Shown here piece by piece: positions 17,197 to 26,667 of a stretch of 43,398 bases of DNA (within the stretch, counting starts at the first letter, position 1; each line of letters starts with the position of its first letter). The DNA is taken from positions 1 to 43,398 of the forward strand of contig JAIEQI010000197.1 in the NCBI GenBank assembly GCA_019747875.1, given 5' to 3'. A program made the translations under genes and the position numbers. The DNA is from Candidatus Obscuribacterales bacterium. Its GTDB lineage: Bacteria > Cyanobacteriota > Vampirovibrionia > Obscuribacterales > Obscuribacteraceae. The notes under the pieces were generated by a model that saw only the letters and a program-made list of their open reading frames with translations, searched no databases and was not told where the DNA came from.

Positions 17197-18432
17197 ATGG
17201 TCGACGCAACCCCTGTAACTTGTCAAACATGTTTTTATCAAGTAGCCGGGTCATCAGCTACCAATCAGTGGTTTACGTTTTGCCGCTGCGACCGCCCATA
17301 TTTGCCGACATCCCACTTCTCAATTGATTTTTGCGCAAATTGCAAGAGAAAAGTGGCAGCTTTTGCCAGTGAGCCGGTAACGCACCAGAATCTTTGCAAT
17401 TGTGTATCCCCGAACGCAATGACGATCCCATCGCAACTGAAAGCCAACGGAAGCGATGTTGTATTGTTGGATCTCGCTACCGTACGCATGCCAGCTGACT
17501 ATTTTCCATCCGACAAATACACACCATTAGCGTTCCTTGGAGATACTCCCAGAGCGATGGTTCTTCTTTGTCGTGAAAAGCAACGTGGTGGACGCGTGGC
17601 GGTGAAGCTTTTTAAGAGTATATCCCCATCAATGCACGCAACCTTCGAAAGTGAGGTGCGCAAAAACAAACAGCTGAGTCACACAAACATTGCCAAGATT
17701 CTTGATTTCGGAATTCATAACGGGAAGACACCGTATGTGGTGACTGAGTATAAAGAAGGATTCAATGTCGAGGAGTGCTTATCGCTCTACGGTCCACCAA
17801 GTTATGACGTGGCGGTGAAGATTCTCATAGCAGTTTGCGAGACGCTAGGATATGCGCAAAAACAAGGCATCTTGCATCGAGATATACGCCCAGGAAACAT
17901 CATTTTTCTCGATGATACAAACTCAGAGCCATCAGTTTGTCTAATGGACTTTTCGTTTCCAAAGGTGAAAGCTGGCGAGGAACTACGAGATCCTTGGTTC
18001 GCGCGCTTCATGTCCGGAGATGAAGCACGAGGTTTGGATTACACTGAGAAGTCCGAAATATATTGCTTGGGCAGCATAGGCTATTTCTTGCTTACTGCGC
18101 GCCCCCCGTTTACCGACGGCACAGCTCTCGAAATAAAAAACAGCCACGCGCTTAAGCTTCCTCCGCGCATTTCCTCAATTAAATTCTCGAACGAAAGACC
18201 AGGCGACCTCGATGAAGTAATTGAAAAGTGTCTTGAGAAAGATCCAAAAGATAGATTTGAATCCGTGGCAAAGTTTCAGGAACGATTAGAAGTCTTTCCC
18301 CGCAGAATTCAAATGAAGATCGCCAGTGCACTTGCTGCTAGAAGAAAGACAACCCTGCTTAAGATAGCGGGCGGGGCAATAATCGCCATTGCGGTATGCG
18401 CTGCGGTTGGCTTTGCGCTCATGCATCATTGA
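17197..18432 (+). CDS. Ser/Thr protein kinase with N-terminal Cys cluster and C-terminal membrane anchor
   Basis: A 411-residue protein. The first 75 residues contain seven or more Cys (CQTCFYQV, CRCDRPY, CANCKRKV, CNCVSP) and probably form a zinc-binding module. The kinase domain spans about residues 108-365: beta-3 Lys in GGRVAVKLF, alpha-C Glu in FESEVRKNKQL, the catalytic loop ILHRDIRPGNII, and LMDFSFP in place of DFG. The APE region is altered (MSGDEARGL). A C-terminal transmembrane helix (AGGAIIAIAVCAAVGFAL) anchors it, so the kinase faces the cytoplasm. The HRD is intact, so activity is more likely than for the two kinases at 2.4-6.3 kb. No ribosome binding site is seen and the promoter suggests a leaderless message. 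It ends in TGA. Confidence 0.87.
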   Translation: MVDATPVTCQTCFYQVAGSSATNQWFTFCRCDRPYLPTSHFSIDFCANCKRKVAAFASEPVTHQNLCNCVSPNAMTIPSQLKANGSDVVLLDLATVRMPADYFPSDKYTPLAFLGDTPRAMVLLCREKQRGGRVAVKLFKSISPSMHATFESEVRKNKQLSHTNIAKILDFGIHNGKTPYVVTEYKEGFNVEECLSLYGPPSYDVAVKILIAVCETLGYAQKQGILHRDIRPGNIIFLDDTNSEPSVCLMDFSFPKVKAGEELRDPWFARFMSGDEARGLDYTEKSEIYCLGSIGYFLLTARPPFTDGTALEIKNSHALKLPPRISSIKFSNERPGDLDEVIEKCLEKDPKDRFESVAKFQERLEVFPRRIQMKIASALAARRKTTLLKIAGGAIIAIAVCAAVGFALMHH

Positions 18433-18511
18433 ATATACGACACAAAGGGCGTACTATTGCCTCCTATTGAACAACGTTTTTGCTGTCAATCAGGTTTGCA
18501 AGGAGCACACT

Positions 18512-20137
18512 ATGATGGGCGATTCTTTTAGGAAATTGTGTATCGGACTCGCCGTGCTGCTCGTTTGTGGGAGCAACAATCTGCCTGAGGTGCAAGCTCA
18601 GGCAAGCCAAATCAAAGTGGCGCTCTACATTGGCCGTGGTGTATCGGCTCCAGCGAAAAAAAATCTTACACGCGACCTCGATAATGCGGACGATATCTCC
18701 TGGAAAAGTGTTGACGGAGACGATATCAGCAATGGCGCCCTCACTGATGTCGATGCCTTGGTCGTCCCAGGAGGAAGCGCGCTAAAAGAAGCTCAGAGCA
18801 TGGGGGCTGACGCTCGCGAGCGCGTGCGGCGCTTCGTCGAAAAGGGCGGAATTTATATGGGCATCTGCGCGGGCGCATACCTTTCGTCGCAGGCTAAGGA
18901 TAGCGATTTGGGTTTACTCCCGCTCAAAACACTCGACCAGGAGCATTGGTTCAGAACTGCGGACGGCACACCTGTAGATGTCGAGCTGACACCTTTAGGA
19001 ATGGATGTGTTTGGACGAAAAACAAGCAATGTTCGAATACTATACGAAAACGGCCCAATATTTGGTCCACCGACCGAGCGCCCAGATAGCAGTTTCTCTC
19101 CCCTTGGATTTTATCGCAGCGAAGTGGTAGCGGCAGGCGGTGAAAGAGGTGTTATGCTTGGCGCGCCTGCTATGGTTTTCTCGCGATATGGCTTGGGTCT
19201 AGTGCTGGCAATAAGCCCACATCCGGAAAAGACGCCAGGATTGCATGAGATGGAGCCGAATGCTCTGCGCTGGCTCTATGCGCACAGAACAATGCAAGCT
19301 GCTAGCAAGAGGCTACCGACACGTCAGTCTGAGACATCATCAAGTAGTAAGCAGATGGAAACGCCTTCCGAGCGCGTGTCGGCATCGTTGCCTGCCACTA
19401 CTTCCGGCAACGAAGGCAGGGACCAAAGGCAAAGTCCGTCTGCAAATGAGCGGACCAGCTTAGGCGACCGAGCATTGCGTTTTGCTGAATCCATTTTCGA
19501 CAACGCTACAGATGTTGCTTATGTGCACCATGAGGTGCCTGCGGCCCGTCAGGTTTCCACAGCTCCGGATGGATCCATGACTGCGCGCACCGATTGCTCC
19601 GGCTTCATCAGTTACATAGTTCATTCAATAGCTCCCAGACATTACATAAGTGTTCGAGAACGTGAACCGGATGCCAGTTATCCACAAGCAAAAATTTGGG
19701 CGTCATTTTTTGACACACTCGATAGCAGCCAGCCGACAAATGGATGGTTGGGAATTACTGATTGGCGCAACTTACAACCAGGCGATCTCATAGCCTGGAA
19801 GGAGGGTTCTGCTGAAGCCAGAAACACTGGTCACGTCATGATGGTCTTGCGTCCACCGAGCGGTATCCGCCAGGAGGATGGCTATCGATTCATCGAGATT
19901 CCGGTGATTGACAGTTCTTCTGTTTATCACTTTTCCCCAGAGCGCCTGCCTCCGAATGCAAGCCAAACTCACCGCAATGGCTTAGGAGAAGGAAACATAC
20001 GCCTGATCCTATCAGCCAACGATGAGCCGATAGGATACTGGGCAGGCACATATTGGGGCGAAGGCGATAAGCCGATTAATGGTCCCACAAGCAGCAGACT
20101 AATCCGATTCGCTCGTATGGTTTCTCTTATTCATTGA
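18512..20137 (+). CDS. Secreted fusion of a BPL_N/glutamine-amidotransferase-like domain and an NlpC/P60-like domain
   Basis: A 541-residue protein from ATG 18512, with aaggag at good spacing; earlier starts in the frame lack one. A signal peptide (LCIGLAVLLVCGSNN...VQAQA) leads into a BPL_N-like domain of the class I amidotransferase fold: LVVPGGSALKE, then the nucleophile elbow YMGICAGAYLS and a late PHPEKTPG. After a disordered Ser/Thr linker (about residues 270-325), the C-terminal part looks like an NlpC/P60 peptidase: catalytic Cys in RTDCSGFISYIV and His in NTGHVMMVL. NlpC/P60 enzymes cut peptidoglycan stem peptides. The fusion with a BPL_N fold is unusual, and the joint substrate is unknown. 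It ends in TGA. Confidence 0.78.
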   Translation: MMGDSFRKLCIGLAVLLVCGSNNLPEVQAQASQIKVALYIGRGVSAPAKKNLTRDLDNADDISWKSVDGDDISNGALTDVDALVVPGGSALKEAQSMGADARERVRRFVEKGGIYMGICAGAYLSSQAKDSDLGLLPLKTLDQEHWFRTADGTPVDVELTPLGMDVFGRKTSNVRILYENGPIFGPPTERPDSSFSPLGFYRSEVVAAGGERGVMLGAPAMVFSRYGLGLVLAISPHPEKTPGLHEMEPNALRWLYAHRTMQAASKRLPTRQSETSSSSKQMETPSERVSASLPATTSGNEGRDQRQSPSANERTSLGDRALRFAESIFDNATDVAYVHHEVPAARQVSTAPDGSMTARTDCSGFISYIVHSIAPRHYISVREREPDASYPQAKIWASFFDTLDSSQPTNGWLGITDWRNLQPGDLIAWKEGSAEARNTGHVMMVLRPPSGIRQEDGYRFIEIPVIDSSSVYHFSPERLPPNASQTHRNGLGEGNIRLILSANDEPIGYWAGTYWGEGDKPINGPTSSRLIRFARMVSLIH

Positions 20138-20309
20138 GCTCGATCGAAACAGAAGAAGCGATGCGAACAAATCAGCCCACTCCAATCTTAATAATGTTCA
20201 CTAATGAACTCAAACAATGACGCACTCAAGCGGCGAGAGCGACATAAAGAGTCAGGCGAAAGTTAAACTAAATCGGATAGAATTACACGGAAAAGAGATA
20301 ACAGTCTAA

Positions 20310-22916
20310 ATGGAAATTGATCTCGACGATATTAGAGCTCGAAACCTAATTGAATATGGCACTGGGAAGAGCCATTTAGACCTGTTGCGCTCCATCTATC
20401 CGGAGCGATCACATTTTATCTTCGAGCTGATACAGAATGCTTCTGATGTAAACGCTTCCGAAGTCGAATTCAGACTCTATGCGGACCATCTCGAGTTTTC
20501 GCATAACGGCCGTGCTTTCAGTGCGCGTGACGTAGAAGCGATTTCAAGAATTGCCGAGGGAACGAAGAAAGATGACGCCACTAAAGTCGGCAAATTTGGC
20601 ATCGGGTTTAAAGCCGTCTACAACTACACTACCCGCCCGGAAATCTATTCGCAAGACTTCTCCTTCTGTATCCAGGACTATGTGCGTCCCTATGAGATTC
20701 CTCCTAGACAATTGGAATCTGATCTTACTCTTTTTATTTTTCCATTCGATCGATTGGATTTCGCCGCTGACAAAATAGTGGAGGAAATATCGAAAGCACT
20801 TGTCGACTTAGACCCGCGCAGCCTCATATTCTTAAACTCGATCCGTTCCATAAAATGGCGGCTACCCAGCAATCGCAGCGGTGAATTGAGGAAGGCAATA
20901 CTTTCACATCAAAAGTTGCCGCATAATGAAAACGGCAACAGTTCAAGCTCCGCGGCTGGCATTGACTATTACGTAAGCAGCATCGGTAAGTATGGAAAGT
21001 ACGCTGAACAATGGCATGTTTTCTCAATGCAGGTTGAGCTCGATTCGGCATCACCAGCACGTGTGGAGATTGCTTTTCTTAACCAACCAAGCCCAGGGTC
21101 CGGTCAAATTTGCGCGGTCGCTCCGTCCTTGCTGCATGTCTGCTTTCCGACTCATAAAAAAGTACCCGTAGGCTATCTTATAAACGCTCCATTTCTAACT
21201 ACGCCATCTCGAGACAATCTAGATAACAACAACTACGATCAAAACGTTCATTTTATTAGGTCATCAGTTGATTTGCTTAAGGTCGCACTTCTGCAATTCC
21301 AGAAGGAAAATCTGATCAACGGCGATAGCCTCTCCACTCTTGCTATTGATCGCCGCCAATTTCCATCGGGAGACATCTTCAGAGTAATATACGACGAGAC
21401 TAAGCAAGTTCTCCTTGATGAACCAGTGTGGCCCACACTTTCTGGTGGAACCGCACCGGCCCGACTTCTCTTGATCCCTTCAAATACCGAAATCCGAAAC
21501 CTATTTGGACGAGAGGAAATATCTGTGCTCTTCAAGCTGGGAGCCGGTGCTGATTGGCTTGCTCCGTCCATAGCGGATAAGAAAGAGCTTTCCGAGTATT
21601 TGATTAACGATCTTGGCATACGGAAGATCACTACAACGGACATTCTCAATGTAATAGACGACCGCTATCTAAGTAGACAGTCCGATGATTGGATGATCCG
21701 CTTCTATAATTTTTGCAACCAGCAAGATCCAACAATAATCAAAAGGCTACGGTCACTGCCTGTGGTGCGCCTACAGAATGGCGCTCACGTTGTTGCTATT
21801 GATCCAGCGGGGAAGTTGAATGCCTACTTTCCGATGAAGGGCGTTTCAGACCTGCCCCTTGTAAAAGCAGATTTATTGCAAGATAGAGGCGCAAAAGCAT
21901 TTCTGCAGCAGCTGGGAATTACTGAACCTGATGACCTTTATGATACATTGACCTCACTTATTCCTCAGCTTGCGGCCAATGATGCCATTTTGCCAGACGA
22001 GGAGACCTATAAAACAAACTTACGCAAAATTGCATCCGCCTTTCGCCAATCCGATCGCAACCAGATGAATTTGCTGCAAAGCAAATTGAAAGTTATCAGC
22101 TGGTTGCGTGGTCGCCATGGTGATTTGCGCAGCTCAACTCTCCTTCGTCCAATGGACCTCTACGCGCCAACCGATCGACTCGTGAACTTTTTCAAAACAG
22201 CAGAGAATGTCTGGTTTCCCGATTTGACCCCAGACTCTCAAGATGTTCTTGCTCAGTTGGAGGTAATGGGTCTGCGTCAGTACCCCTGTTTTGTTCGAAC
22301 TCAGAAACATGCTCTTACCGAACTTGAGCTGAAAAATATCGAGCCCGACGAACGCAAACGCGGCAATCCGGTGGATTACGAAATGCAGGGTCTGCAGGAA
22401 TTTTTGTTGAGGTTTTCCAACGAAATCCCGTCCAAGCGAGCAAATTATTCGCGCATTCTTTGGATAGTTCTCTGCGAAATCGTTGGCATCAGTGACCCGC
22501 CTTTCGCAGAGGTGCCTCGTGAGTTCCGATCTCGAATGATTGTCGAAAGAGCTAAGCCAAAATGGATAAAACAATTGCAGGCTGAGGCATGGCTCCCGGA
22601 TTCGCACGGAAAGCTTCATCCGCCGGCAGACCTCTCGCTCAGCGAATTACCGGAAGAATTTACCCGACTCAAGAAGCTCGCAACTATGCTGGAGATGAAG
22701 GATGTAGTTTTGGAATCATTGGCACGCCAATGCGGAATATCAGCCGAAATCCTCGATTTTGTCAGACTGAATGCTGATCGAATAGCGGAGCTAATGAATT
22801 CCTCGCAAACAGCATCCAAGTCAATGAAGGATCAACCGAGCTCAGCGCCTGCTGCAGAGAGTAGCGAAAAGCCGCCGCCGAAAACTAGGAAGACAAAAAA
22901 GCGGATTAACGAATAA
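20310..22916 (+). CDS. Sacsin-type HSP90-like ATPase protein
   Basis: An 868-residue protein. The first 200 residues are a GHKL ATP-binding domain of the sacsin/HSP90 type: N-box FELIQNASD, the HNGRAFSARDVEAI segment, and the glycine box KVGKFGIGFKAVY. The remainder has no domain I can name and is mostly alpha-helical with Leu-rich stretches. It ends in a basic Lys/Pro tail (PPPKTRKTKKRINE) that may bind nucleic acid. Large sacsin-N proteins occur in bacterial defence islands and also as stand-alone chaperone-like ATPases. No nuclease, helicase or methylase partner is found nearby, so a defence role is only a possibility. The start has no strong ribosome binding site. It ends in TAA. Confidence 0.82.
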   Translation: MEIDLDDIRARNLIEYGTGKSHLDLLRSIYPERSHFIFELIQNASDVNASEVEFRLYADHLEFSHNGRAFSARDVEAISRIAEGTKKDDATKVGKFGIGFKAVYNYTTRPEIYSQDFSFCIQDYVRPYEIPPRQLESDLTLFIFPFDRLDFAADKIVEEISKALVDLDPRSLIFLNSIRSIKWRLPSNRSGELRKAILSHQKLPHNENGNSSSSAAGIDYYVSSIGKYGKYAEQWHVFSMQVELDSASPARVEIAFLNQPSPGSGQICAVAPSLLHVCFPTHKKVPVGYLINAPFLTTPSRDNLDNNNYDQNVHFIRSSVDLLKVALLQFQKENLINGDSLSTLAIDRRQFPSGDIFRVIYDETKQVLLDEPVWPTLSGGTAPARLLLIPSNTEIRNLFGREEISVLFKLGAGADWLAPSIADKKELSEYLINDLGIRKITTTDILNVIDDRYLSRQSDDWMIRFYNFCNQQDPTIIKRLRSLPVVRLQNGAHVVAIDPAGKLNAYFPMKGVSDLPLVKADLLQDRGAKAFLQQLGITEPDDLYDTLTSLIPQLAANDAILPDEETYKTNLRKIASAFRQSDRNQMNLLQSKLKVISWLRGRHGDLRSSTLLRPMDLYAPTDRLVNFFKTAENVWFPDLTPDSQDVLAQLEVMGLRQYPCFVRTQKHALTELELKNIEPDERKRGNPVDYEMQGLQEFLLRFSNEIPSKRANYSRILWIVLCEIVGISDPPFAEVPREFRSRMIVERAKPKWIKQLQAEAWLPDSHGKLHPPADLSLSELPEEFTRLKKLATMLEMKDVVLESLARQCGISAEILDFVRLNADRIAELMNSSQTASKSMKDQPSSAPAAESSEKPPPKTRKTKKRINE

Positions 22917-23031
22917 CAGAACCAGACATGATCGCTTCGCCACACAACTACGCTGTACCGGGGCGGACGCGACGTTCTAGCAGTTCTCGCATCCTCTCAA
23001 TAGTCTGCAAAGTTTGGCTAATGAAGAGTCT

Positions 23032-23655
23032 CTAAAAGGCTTTCTTGAACAAGTCGCCTGTGCCTTTCAACCCCTTCTTAACTCCATTGGTCGTTACTTT
23101 GAATGCTTTCACAGTGACACCGGCGGCTACTTTGCCTGTTTTGATCGTTGCGCCAGTTGCGACCTTACCTGCTTTGATTGTAGCGCCGGTTCCTACTTTA
23201 CCTGCTTTGATCGTGGCACCAGTTGCTACCTTGCCTGTTTTAACTGTTGCGCCGGTTACCACCTTGCCGGCCTTGATCGTCGCACCAGTTGCTACTTTAC
23301 CTGTTTTAATTGTTGCGCCGGTTGCCACCTTGCCGGCCTTGATCGTCGCACCAGTTGCTACTTTCCCTGTTTTAATTGTTGCACCAGTTGCCACCTTGCC
23401 GGTCTTGATCGTTGCTCCAGTTACTACTTTACCTGTTTTTATCGTGGCACCAGTTGCCACCTTGCCAGCTTTGATCGTGGCTCCAGTTGCTACTTTCCCA
23501 GCCTTGACTGTCGCACCAGCCGATACTTTTACTGCTTTTGTTACAGGTCCATTCTGCTTGGCATTCTTGGTGACACTACCTTTGATGGGGTCGGCATAGG
23601 TAGGACTGGAAATGAAAACGAAAGCCGCGATCGCCAGCAACAGGATTTTCTTCAT
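23032..23655 (-). CDS. Secreted protein of tandem 11-residue GATIKxGKVAT repeats
   Basis: A 207-residue protein with a clean signal peptide (KKILLLAIAAFVFISSPTYA-D) and ggagagg before the ATG. Residues 47-178 are twelve tandem copies of an 11-residue unit, GATIK(A/T)GKVAT, with further degenerate units on each side (KAVKVSA, GVTVKAFKVTT). Each unit has two Lys and alternates small and beta-branched residues, so a basic beta-solenoid or extended fibre is plausible. The C-terminus (GVKKGLKGTGDLFKKAF) is a basic helix. The near-identical 33-bp units also leave long antisense frames open, which I treat as shadows. I know of no matching family. It ends in TAG. Confidence 0.75.
   Translation of the reverse strand: MKKILLLAIAAFVFISSPTYADPIKGSVTKNAKQNGPVTKAVKVSAGATVKAGKVATGATIKAGKVATGATIKTGKVVTGATIKTGKVATGATIKTGKVATGATIKAGKVATGATIKTGKVATGATIKAGKVVTGATVKTGKVATGATIKAGKVGTGATIKAGKVATGATIKTGKVAAGVTVKAFKVTTNGVKKGLKGTGDLFKKAF
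23122..23517 (-). repeat. Twelve 33-bp tandem coding repeats
   Basis: Period 33 bp with no frame break. The units differ mainly at third positions and at an Ala/Thr alternation in the middle of the unit, so the array is kept as protein while its DNA drifts. It is prone to copy-number change. Confidence 0.85.
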
Positions 23656-23750
23656 AGCCTCTCCATTGAGTTGGTTATTACTATCTTCGCATAATAGCCG
23701 AGTCCACTGAAATTGTACTCCGGCCTTTCATGTCCATCGCTAAATGATCT

Positions 23751-24617
23751 CTATATCGCAACGAACTTCATTCCATTCCATTGATAAACTTTTCGAGTCG
23801 TTTGCTTCTTCTTTTCCTCGATGTTCTCTGTTGTGCGCACCACAATCAATTTGTTTTTAGCGCCACCTTTCTGACCAGGTAAAACAAATTCGTGACTTGT
23901 ACCACCTGTCTCATTGCCTGAATCAACCTCCTCTAAAAGGAAGCGCACTTTATTGCCGGCTGTGCTAATCAAGACATCGCCGAAAGGATAATCACACGCA
24001 CCATATTCGAATCGGAATTTGGTGATTGGGGGTTTGCCTGCAAATCCATCGGAAGAAAACTTTGATGCAGAAATGGTGTAAGAATATGTATGTGATTCCG
24101 CTAGTTCGATCGGCTCAAACGAAGCCTCAGAAAGAACATTCCCGTTTTCGATCAAGATAGCTTTCGCGTTCTTTTCGACTTTGTCCTTTCTTTTTCCTGA
24201 AATTGCAAGAATGAGCATCGCCTTGCCTTGTGGTATCGCAGACTTACTCAAGTAACCACCCCAGATTGTTCCGGTTACTGGCGCCGCTACTCCCGGTTGC
24301 GGCGCTATTTTAACCTTGTAGAAAAAATCTTCGAACCCGTCCACCGTTGCATTTTTTGTCAATTTTTCAACGACTTGTACAGACGTACCGGGTCGAAGCG
24401 ACGTCAACACTTTTGATGAGGCAGCCTGTGTGCTTGGCTCAATTTTGGTGTTGGGCATGAATGTGTAAGCAATCCTTCCGCCTTTGATTTCGCCATACTC
24501 AAGAGTCGGTATGGGCTCCTCGTCAGCGGCGACCATGGGTGGAGTCGCAAGCGAAACTAGCACTGCGCCGCTCAGCGCGCTGAGCAGTATCTTTTGCGGG
24601 CAATTACTCTTGAACAT
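23751..24617 (-). CDS. Secreted protein with SH3b-like domain
   Basis: A 288-residue protein with a signal peptide (ILLSALSGAVLVSLATPPMVAA). Residues about 65-125 resemble a bacterial SH3b/SH3_3 fold (VLTSLRPGTSVQVVEKL, FYKVKIAP, GTIWGGYLSK), which often binds cell-wall peptides. The C-terminal half is beta-rich and unrecognised (FEYGACDYPFGDV, then a basic stretch EEKKKQTTRK). No enzyme motif is seen. It sits 96 bp upstream of the repeat protein gene on the same strand and could share its transcript. It ends in TAG. Confidence 0.65.
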   Translation of the reverse strand: MFKSNCPQKILLSALSGAVLVSLATPPMVAADEEPIPTLEYGEIKGGRIAYTFMPNTKIEPSTQAASSKVLTSLRPGTSVQVVEKLTKNATVDGFEDFFYKVKIAPQPGVAAPVTGTIWGGYLSKSAIPQGKAMLILAISGKRKDKVEKNAKAILIENGNVLSEASFEPIELAESHTYSYTISASKFSSDGFAGKPPITKFRFEYGACDYPFGDVLISTAGNKVRFLLEEVDSGNETGGTSHEFVLPGQKGGAKNKLIVVRTTENIEEKKKQTTRKVYQWNGMKFVAI

Positions 24618-24872
24618 TTAGGTTTTCCTAGCAATAGTGGGGCGTCACAGGCGCACAACCTGACTTTCTCCAGTAAGAAATTATGCATAGATTATTCTAT
24701 AGCATCGGTGCAGTGGCGTAAATCGGCTCCCCGAGAGCTTAGTAATGCAAGCTTGTCCGCAGAGCGACAATTCAGGTAGAGTAGATCAATTTCTATACGA
24801 TATAATTCAGCAATCTGCAGGGGACATACTTCCATTAACTCGCTTTCTTGGCTGCAACAGACAAAATCCGTT

Positions 24873-25493
24873 TTGTTTACACCGCAAGCTTTCTTTAAGC
24901 AGTTGCGTGGGCAATATTGCTATCGAGACAGTATGCTCTACCTGGCAAAGACTAGCTTTGTAGTATCAGCGGTAAACGCGCTTTTAGTGACCTTAGTATT
25001 CTATGTGCTTGCATCGTCATTTGTTTCTATTCTAAGCACCTTCATGGTTATTGTCGGCACATTGTTGACTCCGCTTATTGCAGTGGCTGCGAATTTGCCT
25101 CCGGAGAAAGTACCGGGCGCGGTCGCGGCTTTAGCAAAGGACGGGGGTACTCAGGTGCTCATACTTTCTGCCAAACTGTTAATCCTCTTTTTCATCAGTA
25201 ATTGTTGCACCATAATAGCAAGCACGTGCCTTTTAGCCGGAATCTCCCATGGTATCACACGCCTACTAGGAGGCCCCGGCAGCTTTCGAGCCACTGCAGC
25301 CTCCTATGCTTTTGCCAGCGCCGCATGGACGCTCAGCAGTATTCCAGTCGTGAATTTGTTAGCTCCAATATATGGTGCGGTGTTAGACATTATTGCGATG
25401 CGGGAACTTCACGAAATATCGAGAGCAAAGGCAATAACAGCTGTGACAATATCTGCTCTCATTCCTCTAATTGCATTGATACTCCTTAATTAA
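24873..25493 (+). CDS. Yip1-like integral membrane protein
   Basis: About 206 residues with five hydrophobic segments (for example VVSAVNALLVTLVFYVLASS, LLILFFISNCCTIIASTCLL and ITAVTISALIPLIALILL). The opening (FFKQLRGQYCYRDSMLYLAKTSF) and the overall order match small bacterial Yip1-domain membrane proteins. The start is uncertain: the frame is open upstream from a TAG at 24777 with no ATG; TTG 24873 has no ribosome binding site, and the first ATG (MLYLAKTSF) would remove the typical Yip1 N-terminus. Function is unknown. It ends in TAA and converges with the next gene. Confidence 0.65.
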   Translation: MFTPQAFFKQLRGQYCYRDSMLYLAKTSFVVSAVNALLVTLVFYVLASSFVSILSTFMVIVGTLLTPLIAVAANLPPEKVPGAVAALAKDGGTQVLILSAKLLILFFISNCCTIIASTCLLAGISHGITRLLGGPGSFRATAASYAFASAAWTLSSIPVVNLLAPIYGAVLDIIAMRELHEISRAKAITAVTISALIPLIALILLN

Positions 25494-25510
25494 CGAGGAG
25501 TAAAACAATC

Positions 25511-26368
25511 TCACTTTGATATTTCGCGCAATAGCGAAGCTGGATCGACAAATTGTCTTGGTAGCTGCGAAAGAAAGATTTTGAACCGCTCGGCTGCTTC
25601 TTCCGGAGATTCGTTGACTTTAGGGAGCGGAGCCTTCATCTCAGAACTTACGAAGGCTGAGCTAGAGACCACGCCATCCTTGTTGCAGCTCACTCTAACG
25701 CTCTGATTACCTTTCGAAATCACGAGACAAGAATTGTATTCATAGATTGCTTGCCCTGCTTTCAGTTCACTTATGGGTAGATTGAGTATTGCCGCGGTCT
25801 GAGCATAATCTATTGTTGTTGCGACGCCATAGTCAACGTAAATCCCCTTCTTTTGGAAATCCTCTTTAACTCGTTGCATCACCACATCAATACGCCCCGG
25901 CCCTCCCGATCTTGGACGGTGTTCACGCACAACCGCCTCAAGCTCTTCTGGCTTTCCACTTAAAATGGCATGCCCAATTCTCTGGCGCAATTTCTGATCT
26001 GCATCATCGTTCATCGGATTTACTCTAATACTGTCATCGTAGGCTTTGCATTCACTTTCAATTCGCAAGTCCTCACTAGAGTCTTTCAGCCCAAATGGGA
26101 CTAAGTTACTCAATCGCTCTCTCTGGGACTCGCTCAATTGAAATTTGCTATTCAAATCTTCTGCAAAATCTATTTGCGCCTTTCTAATTCTCATTTCATC
26201 AATACCGATGATATCTACTGAATTCAGTCCATCAACCAATGAGTTTATGCGCTCAAAATTCGCGCGATGTGCAAAGCGCAGTTCTTCATAATCCTGAACG
26301 ATCGGATTAGGTGCGCTGCCTAAGCCTTCGCCTTCTAAAGCTGCTACTTCACTAAAATTTTCAGTCAT
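25511..26368 (-). CDS. Hypothetical soluble protein
   Basis: A 285-residue protein. The ATG at 26368 (MTENFSEVAAL) is chosen because gggaag lies just upstream; a GTG-type start 14 codons earlier has none. The protein is acidic and largely helical, with no signal peptide and no recognised domain. Possible structural landmarks are RPRSGGPGRIDVVMQRVKED and a beta-rich segment around LVISKGNQSVRVSCNKDG. It has the general style of secreted or effector-like Obscuribacter proteins, but that is not evidence of function. It ends in TGA. Confidence 0.6.
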   Translation of the reverse strand: MTENFSEVAALEGEGLGSAPNPIVQDYEELRFAHRANFERINSLVDGLNSVDIIGIDEMRIRKAQIDFAEDLNSKFQLSESQRERLSNLVPFGLKDSSEDLRIESECKAYDDSIRVNPMNDDADQKLRQRIGHAILSGKPEELEAVVREHRPRSGGPGRIDVVMQRVKEDFQKKGIYVDYGVATTIDYAQTAAILNLPISELKAGQAIYEYNSCLVISKGNQSVRVSCNKDGVVSSSAFVSSEMKAPLPKVNESPEEAAERFKIFLSQLPRQFVDPASLLREISK

Positions 26369-26608
26369 GTGCTTCCCTCTCACGCCAGCCACGAAAAGGA
26401 GTGTCCCCACCCGCAGTGACTTTACAGTGACATTTAAAATGCTGCCCTAAAATCGAAGAGCTCTTAAGGGAGCTTGCGATCGCGGATTAGCGATTTAATC
26501 TAGCGAACCAAATTTTATCCACGAACTGACACTGCAGGCTGCTTATTTCTGTTTGGGCGGACTCGAATCCCAAGCTACAGCAATGTTCCAGGTCTATCAG
26601 GCGTATTT

Positions 26609-26637
26609 TTGACAAGCTGCTATCCTACAAATATGCT
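26609..26637 (+). promoter_or_regulatory. Sigma-70 promoter TTGACA-17-TATGCT
   Basis: A consensus -35 (TTGACA, 26609-26614), a 17-bp spacer and TATGCT as -10. It sits 31 bp upstream of the VirB4-like start codon, giving a short leader that contains the ribosome binding site aggagggg. Confidence 0.65.
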
Positions 26638-26667
26638 GGGCTAGCGTTTCCAGGAGGGGCGGAAGCA

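Noticed and set aside
23014..23694. Long plus-strand frames opposite the 11-residue-repeat protein
   Set aside because: A regular 33-bp repeat leaves several frames open at once. Only the minus frame has a signal peptide, a ribosome binding site and drift at third positions.
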